Shown here: positions 57,531 to 64,000 of the stretch, one piece after another
How positions within the stretch are numbered: position 1 is the stretch's first letter
How the letters are laid out: every line of letters begins with the position of its first letter
NCBI GenBank assembly: GCA_947034885.2
Contig: OX344754.2
Coordinates: 17,750,501-17,814,500, forward strand
Source: Thuidium tamariscinum
Lineage: Eukaryota > Streptophyta > Bryopsida > Hypnales > Thuidiaceae
Direction of reading: 5' to 3'
DNA: 64,000 nt
Position numbers and translations under genes: made by a program
The notes under the pieces: model-generated
The model's input: only the letters and a program-made list of their open reading frames with translations
Database searches by the model: none
Told to the model about the DNA's origin: nothing

Positions 57531-58799
57531 TGTATCTAGCCTTAAGTGCACTTTGAAATTAGAAAACTTGGATTAGTAAGTGAATAGAAACTTCTCATTG
57601 TGTACAATAAGCAACTCCACTAAGTGCCTTCATCCTTCAATCCTTCAACCCTTCATAAGTTAATTGAATTTGGGAGGAAGTTTGAATGGTGTACAATCGA
57701 ATTATACTAATTGAATGAATAAAGTCTAGATAGAATTAAAAAATTGAATGAGATTTGGATGAATGTTGTCTATTTAGTGTCAACATTTACATGAAGGTGG
57801 ACTTATCCAAGATGAAAATTGAAAGAGAATTGCACTATTTGAGATAGTACAAAAATAGAGTATACCATAATATATTGATAAAACTTCAAAATCCAATTTA
57901 GTACACTTGTCAAATTCACATAATTTCCAAATTAGTAGGAGTCAATGTTATTACTTCCATCTGGTGACAAGTTGGGTGTGACACTGTCATAGTTGGGATG
58001 GTGCATAGAAATCACACTCTCACATTTTTTCGTCATTGCAACAAAGAATGTCAGCAATTTAATTTGTTAGGATTTTAAAGACATGTGGTGCAAAAACAAT
58101 GTTTTTTGCTCACATAGTTTTCACAAGCGTGAATGGCATTTCTCTCTTAGCCTTCTATCCAAATTGAATCATCCACTTTAGCCAAAACAATTGTTTTCCT
58201 TTTCCTTGTGTTTTTTGAATGCAAAGGTCACCATTCCTTTGGGAAAAAAATGTTATTATTTCCATATGTACCTTGGTTACTTACTAATGTGGATAAAATA
58301 AATTCATTGAAGAATCGAACCTTCTTAAAAAGGGATCATTGATAAAAATGAATATGATAATTAGAGGGTTTTGTTTACTTCCTAAAGATTTCCAATTTTC
58401 TAGGCCCAAAATCGCTTCAAAGTAATTAAATCCAAAGTAAGGCTAAGTTGTCTATGTTTATTCATTAACAAATCCAACTATACTAGGATCCTTTAGTTAA
58501 TTTAGAAGAGTAAGCCCTCCTAAAATTTTAGAATAAAATACCTTACCACTTGCAAAATCATGACACTCGAATTTAAAAAAGAAGTATTTTCAACTCTTTC
58601 TAAATGGTTAGATTTTATCTTTCAAGCTTTTTAAACAAAATGCATAGATCCTACACCTTACTACTCTCCTTAATATATTGAGGAAATAAGTTAGGAATAC
58701 TTATCAAAATTTTAAACAAACATATATTTCATATTCGTGCTTGAAAAAAATAATAAATAAAAAAAATAGAATATGATTTATAATATTCTAAATTGTTAA
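57531..58799. other. AT-rich intergenic DNA
   Basis: I see no gene, RNA or bounded repeat. Confidence 0.4.
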
Positions 58800-59170
58800 T
58801 TTGTTAAGACTTTAGTTTTAGAATTGAAAAATGCCAATCCAATGGTTGCAATTTTTCAATAATGAATCTACACCCACTTTTTTTTTCAAAAGTATTGAAA
58901 TTGAGTTTAATAGAGGACTTCAAAGTTTGTTTTCTAATAGAGATTCCATACCTATTTGCAAACCAAAATTCTTCATAATTTTCATCTCATAAATAAAAAT
59001 TAAATGATTCAAAGCTTTCTTTGTAATTATATATAAATCTTAAAACCACTTTCAAAATTTTTAATTTGTTTTCTAAGAAATTTCTTGGGCTGCTTGGATT
59101 ACTCATTGAATAATGAAAATTATATATCATACAATAACATGTTTAATCATGTAGTCAAAGTTGTATTAAT
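58800..59170 (-). repeat. Truncated family H copy
   Basis: GAATTGAAAAATGCCAATCC, GAGGACTTCAAAGTTTGTTT, TGCAAACCAAAATTCTTCAT and AATCATGTAGTCAAAGTTG match 44198-44552 in the same orientation. Neither terminus is present. Confidence 0.6.
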
Positions 59171-59559
59171 TTATATCTACTACTTGACAATATGTTGTGT
59201 AAAATTTTCAAGGAACAAAAGAACTAAAAACTTTGTTTCTAGAAAGTTGCCTAAAATTTTGTTCTATTTGAGGGTTAAGCCAACAAATCAACTCAAATGC
59301 AATACAATTTTCTTTATATCCAACAATACATACTTCCTTCCTTCTTCAATGGATAAAATCTCAAAATGACATCAATCACTCTTTCTCAATAAATGGACTT
59401 TTATTCAATAAACATATTTTGTCTTAGATAGACTAATCCATCTTTGCCATCTATATATTTCAACCATCCTACTTTTTGCCCCAATTTTGCAACAAAATTC
59501 ACTTAAATCCATTTACTTTTCTAATATTTTTAGTGTTTTGAGTCCAACTTAGGTATCAT
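59171..59559. other. AT-rich spacer
   Basis: Nothing is supported. Confidence 0.4.
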
Positions 59560-60420
59560 GCCAATCCTTGAGTGGTGGATACTTAAGTGCTAATAGATAC
59601 ACTTTAAGGCCATTCTAGGGTGTTGAAAGGGTGTTTATAACTTCACTCTACAGGCGATTCTCTATTTCTAGGACAACCTACTTCAAAAACTCATAGAAAT
59701 TACAATTTAAATCCAAAAAATATAAATTCACTCATGCTTGACTCATGAGCTACTGTGAACACTCATCAAGATTGTGTGTGTTTCTTAAAGTTGGCCGTGA
59801 CCAGTTGCGATTTTGACTTCCCCGTACCACACGTGGGACAATTATGTTGTCTAGGCCCAACCACTCCCCAAGTTGTTCCTCTTTAGCGTGTTGGCATGGA
59901 GATGCTCTAAAGCAGTTTTAAGATGTTAAAAGGGTATTTAAGGTAGGGGGCTGTAATTGCAACCTTGTCTCTAAAAGCGATCTGGTAGACTTTGCCTCTA
60001 ACATGTACAAGGAGTGTACATTTCAGGAGGGGGTTGCTTTTAGAAACCACTGTGTTTTCAACTTCAAAAATCCATAACTAATTCCATGAAGGTCCAAAAA
60101 ATATGAAATGACTTCGGTTAGATGCCAAATCCATTTTTCTTTTCACGAAAATTTACTAAAAATTGTTTTAAGGAGTTTAGCTTCCTCCAAATGCAAATCA
60201 GCTGATAAAGGGGCGCTTTTACAGCCCCCTACCTTATGACTTCACTCTATGAATGGTTCTCTATTTTCAGGATAGCCTACTTCAAAAATTCACAGAAATT
60301 ACAATTTTAATCCAAAAATTATAATTCCACGTGCGTTTGACTCGTGAAACAAGCGCACACCTCTGAAAAATATATGCCCCTCTTGGTGGAGGTGTCCTTA
60401 AGATAGTACTTAGGTGGTAA
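59560..60420 (+). repeat. Tandemly duplicated repeat segment, second unit split by a MITE
   Basis: GGGTGTTGAAAGGGTGTTTATAACTTCACTCTA...CTATTTCTAGGA at 59615-59673 is repeated as GATGTTAAAAGGGTATTTA (59922-59940), then TGACTTCACTCTA (60235 on) and CTATTTTCAGGA. Following text (TACTTCAAAAAYTCAYAGAA, ACAATTT) also repeats. The first unit shows the state before insertion. Confidence 0.65.
59941..60234 (+). mobile_element. TA-flanked MITE with perfect AGGTAGGGGGCTGTAA ends
   Basis: AGGTAGGGGGCTGTAA at 59941-59956 is a perfect inverted match to TTACAGCCCCCTACCT ending at 60234. TA stands at 59939-59940 and 60235-60236. The uninserted neighbour unit at 59630 has a single TA at the same point. Interior CATAACTAATTCCATGAAGG and AAAAAATATGAAATGACTTC link it to subfamily B1. 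294 bp, non-coding. Confidence 0.85.
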
Positions 60421-60849
60421 ACCAGTACAATAATAGGCTTGTGAACCATATGTTAAATAGCTTCTTCTGCATTCCCTGACTCTTTACTGAGTTTACTCCA
60501 TCAGAAATCACAGCCTATGATCATGATTGCCCCAAATAAATGAAACCACCCAGCCCCCTTATGATGCCCTTTGTAAGACCGTGTTATTTAATGAAGAAAG
60601 ATGGCAGGGTCTGGACAGATGTCATCAGTTCCAGGCCCATCAGACAGTGGGGAGGTAGTTTGAAAATCTAACTGGATTTGTAACAGCCAACTATATAACC
60701 TGAATGGCTTCACCCCACCCAATTATTATGGCCACATGTTCAATCAATGGCAAAAACCTCACTTGGTCTGCCACCATGATCCTGGAAGGCTGGAACCTCA
60801 TTTTGTATTTGTCCTGCCACTTGGGTTAAGTTACAAAAAATGGGCCGTC
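60421..60849. other. GC-balanced spacer
   Basis: It includes a 65-codon frame (60736-60933) without recognisable content. No gene is supported. Confidence 0.35.
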
Positions 60850-61265
60850 CTTTTAAAAAAAGTTTATCCTGGACGCATCCAAAACCGTCCAAATAAGGAA
60901 TCTCAGCATAGTTGGACGCAGTTTTCTCTATAAAAAAATTTAATATTTTTCTAGTAGTGGTGAGTGAAAATCATGAATATTAAGAAGAAGAAAAAAATAG
61001 ATTTTTTGGATGTCTTATGTAATTTTTATAATTTTTCAAAGTGTTGACTCCCTAAACCATTGAAACTATTCAATAGATTCCCCCAACTTTGAACACTGCT
61101 AAAATCAACAATAAGGCAATCACATTTTGGTATATGTTCATTAATTGCGTCACCAAATTACAGCCAAGCATTTGGTGAACACATTCATTGTAGTCTAAAG
61201 ACAATTTTGGATGAGTCTAGGGTCCACTCCAAGGTATAGGTGTGGTATTGGATGTTTCTCCCTCA
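60850..61265 (+). repeat. Family A repeat, copy 3
   Basis: ATCCAAAACCGTCCAAATAA, CTCAGCATAGTTGGACGCAG, GTGAAAATCATGAATATTAA, TAGATTTTTTGGATGTCTTA, and GATGAGTCTAGGGTCCACTC then TATAGGTGTGGTATTGGATG follow copy 1 closely, 56 kb away. Confidence 0.65.
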
Positions 61266-63539
61266 AAAAGTGGAAACCAATGTGCACAATGAGAATGGGC
61301 TCAAAAGAGGTACTAATAGTATATACCAAGGTAACCCCAACTATTTACGCTCAAGCAAAAGCAATGATCTCACTTGATGTAAACCTAGTAAATTCTCTTT
61401 TTGAACTACTCAAAAATGCATAAATTAGTAATTACATTTAGGTGAAGTCATTAGAAAAGAAAGGAAAATAGGGACAATAGGATCTTAATCCTTAATACTT
61501 CACTACACAAGGGGACCAAAAGTATCCTTACATAGTTTAGAAGTGTTGTAATTTGAAGTGTCCAATTTGAGGTGTTATAATTTTTGCATCTGATGTCTAA
61601 ATTTAGTAAAATTTATTGGAAAATTTGTATTCTCTCTTCTACTTTGGGTGTAAAATTTTTAGAGCAATCAAGGATACACTAATTTCTTGAAAGACATTCA
61701 AAGTCCTCTTATTCAATTTGAGTTCAATTAGAGTGCACCAAACAACACTATGATGGTTACAACCATGGGGGCTTGTATCTCCTTCATCCAATGTTTGTTT
61801 TCAATAAAAATTTGTTTGGATTATGTTCTCCTTGAAGTAGTCTAGTTATTGTCGTGAGATTTGTATGCCAATCCAAGGTGTTTTGAATGTTTAAGAGCAA
61901 TTCAAAGTTTAAAATCTAAACATTTTTGGATTATAATGAACTTTAGAGGTCTATTTTTTCTTATGCAATGTCTGTTTCTAATTTTGAAAACTAGAGAAAG
62001 TTTTAGCTGTTTGGTTAAAGTTTTACATCGATTTAAGAAGTTATGAATGATTGAGAAGCAATTTAGTAGGAGGTTTAGTCTTACATGTGATATTGTAACT
62101 TTTCTTATTATTTTTTAACATTTAAAAGTTATTTTGCAAAGACAATGAGTCAATTGAATGATATTTTCCTTCACCAATGTATTTGTATGCTAGTTTCTAA
62201 GCACTCTATAAGTTTATTTATTTTTTCATTTAAGTGGGTTTAGAAATCAAGCTCCATTCCAATATATATTTTTAGGAAAATTTCAACATCTTTTATCTAT
62301 ACTAAAACATTATAATCTTGCAATCTATGTGGCCAAATGACTTCAAACTTGGTTCTTGCCATCTATAATACATACTTTAATGGTGGATTTTATTAAAATG
62401 GAAGTATTTCATGTGTCATAATTTTTCAAAGCGTGTAACCTAAACTGTAAAGAGTAACTTTTATGATAGGTATAAATTTCAAACATATAGGACAAGTATG
62501 AAATTTAGACCATGTGGTCTAAACCTTCAAAGTATGTGCCAAAGTTGCAAAATGAAAAACAACAACAAAATAATAATAGAATATTGCCATTTTAATGAAA
62601 TTCATGATACTATAAGATTGTAGAGTTGAGACTTCTTAGTGATCTTAATGATTTTTGGACTCCAACACTTCAAAAGCAACAATGTTTTGAAACTCCTAAA
62701 AGTTTTAGAACTTGAGGGATTAACTAAGGATGCTACAACTATTTTTTGGTCAATGAATGACAAAGAATCCTTTTATGTGAAAAAGAAATCTAACTATTCA
62801 TCTTCAAATTTTTGTTTCAAAAAGGGAGGTCTCATACAATAATTTGACTTCTAGCAAGTGCTTTTGAATCTTTTCAAATGACTAATTTATACAATACTAA
62901 AATTAATAGTAAAGTTTGTCCCATGTTTATAAACAAGGATTAGATGAGGCTTTAACTAAGAATAGTAGAAAATAAACATGGGGCTTTATAAATTAGGACC
63001 TCAATTTGATACTCCAAGGTATTAATTTTGTCTCATGTTCTTCCCAAACCCTGTCTCATGGTCCCATATTACATGTACTTTACAATTATCTATACTATAA
63101 GAGATGATTTCTACATGTTCAACAAACCATTTTTGAAGTTCTTATCTTCATCTATAGACAACATGTATAAAAAATTTCAATACTAAATTCTTTATAGTAT
63201 CTTGACATGTATGCTTAAAGATGGAATATATGATTTTATATTTTCACTTTCACTTTCATGCCCATTGGTGTATCTCAATTTTGATATTCAATAAAAACTA
63301 GTAGATGTCAAAATTAGATTTGCATCTTCTAATACAATGTACTTAGGTTGAAAGTAGCCCCCAAAGTTTAGAGCCTCAAGTACTAAGTAAAAAGTAAAAA
63401 GAGCATAGTATGTTCCACCGTTAATTCCTCCTTTTAGATAATTCTATAAAAATAATTTCGGGGTCCATGTCTACTGGATCCATATACAATTACAATATAA
63501 TATAGTTATGAATACATATATAGTAGATGTATACAAATA
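61266..63539. other. AT-rich intergenic DNA
   Basis: No recognisable gene, RNA or bounded element. Open frames up to about 70 codons look random. Confidence 0.4.
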
Positions 63540-63858
63540 CAACACATGAGTATGGATATGAATTCCATAGCTAACAACAATACTATTATGTGAGCATAAA
63601 AATGTAAGTATATGAGCCTTGAGCATATATATATATAGAGAGAGAGTGTGTACAACACATGAGTATGGACATGAATTCCATAGCTAACAACAATACTAGT
63701 ATGTGAGCATAAAAATGTAAGTATATGAGCCTTGAGCATATATATATATATAGAGAGAGAGAGAGAGTGTGTACAACACATGAGTATGGACATGAATTCC
63801 ATAGCTAACAACAATACTAGTATGTGAGCATAAAAATGTAAGTATATGAGCCTTGAGC

Positions 63859-63894
<36 letters not shown>

Positions 63895-64000
63895 TGTGTA
63901 CAACACATGAGTATGGACATGAATTCCATAGCTAACAACAATACTAGTATGTGAGTATAAAAATGTAAGTATACGAGCCTTGAGCATAGAGAGAGAGAGA
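63540..64000 (+). repeat. Tandem array of about 113-127-bp units, continuing beyond the window
   Basis: CAACACATGAGTATGG begins at 63540, 63653, 63774 and 63901. Each unit has AATTCCATAGCTAACAACAA, ACTAGTATGTGAGCATAAAA and ATGAGCCTTGAGCAT, and the first three end in (TA)n(GA)nGTGTGTA. Unit length grows from 113 to 121 to 127, entirely through the TA/GA tracts. Reverse-strand frames through it are artefacts. Confidence 0.9.

Noticed and set aside
63506..63941. Reverse-strand frames with repeated MEFMSILMCC-like text
   Set aside because: They are translations of the tandem array; frame and length follow the TA/GA tracts, not coding selection.

Overview
The window looks like nuclear DNA of a land plant. 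Three multi-exon genes are plant-type: an alpha-expansin with the two classical EXPA introns, a PORR-domain organellar RNA-binding protein, and the two-gene set of a PIF/Harbinger transposon. Introns are GT-AG, and TTTAGGG (plant telomere-type) motifs recur. The low gene density, very AT-rich spacers and dozens of small decayed elements would fit a large genome such as that of a moss, lycophyte or fern. I cannot name the species, and the non-seed-plant guess is weak.

Layout. 1-3.8 kb: right part of a Harbinger-type element, with the transposase C-terminus (+) facing a Myb/SANT-like DNA-binding gene (-). The latter has a small 5' exon at 2757-2823, found here by splice sites and phase. 3.8-9.0 kb: AT-rich, packed with short non-coding elements. 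9.0-9.8 kb: a more GC-rich remnant of an unrecognised minus-strand gene whose last exon ends exactly at a MITE. 11.4-15.9 kb: the PORR gene, preceded by a tandemly duplicated leader carrying two telo-box motifs. 18.3-20.6 kb: a 2.3-kb foldback (giant inverted repeat) built of short palindromic modules. A decayed relative lies at about 22.8-24.9 kb. 21.3-21.7 kb: a small element with perfect TIRs containing a 48-bp minisatellite. 25-51 kb: an AT-rich gene desert with MITE families, simple repeats, hairpins and two short gene-like remnants (30.1 and 46.6 kb). 51.5-55.6 kb: the alpha-expansin gene and its C/T-rich upstream region, with a tandem duplication inside intron 1. 55.9-64 kb: more MITEs, ending in a tandem array that runs off the window.

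Four groups of elements recur. (i) A TA-targeting superfamily with AGGTAGG termini (7.4, 8.6, 55.9 and 59.9 kb, and relatives at 4.5, 9.9, 34.7, 35.6 and 50.5 kb). At 59.9 kb an empty-site paralogue supports the TA duplication. (ii) CACTA-like MITEs with 3-bp duplications (19.0 and 27.7 kb). (iii) Elements with GGGTGAATGCAAGAAACAC termini (10.6 and 23.6 kb). (iv) Families with TTAACCCCTAAAGG termini (31.7 and 43.8 kb) and with GGCCTC-containing termini (22.5, 45.0 and 47.5 kb). I saw no reverse transcriptase, integrase or gag, no tRNA or rRNA gene and no CRISPR.

The genes are not functionally linked. Expansin acts in the cell wall, the PORR protein in mitochondria or plastids, and the Harbinger pair moves its own element. 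All repeat boundaries were read by eye; those with stated TSDs are the best supported.
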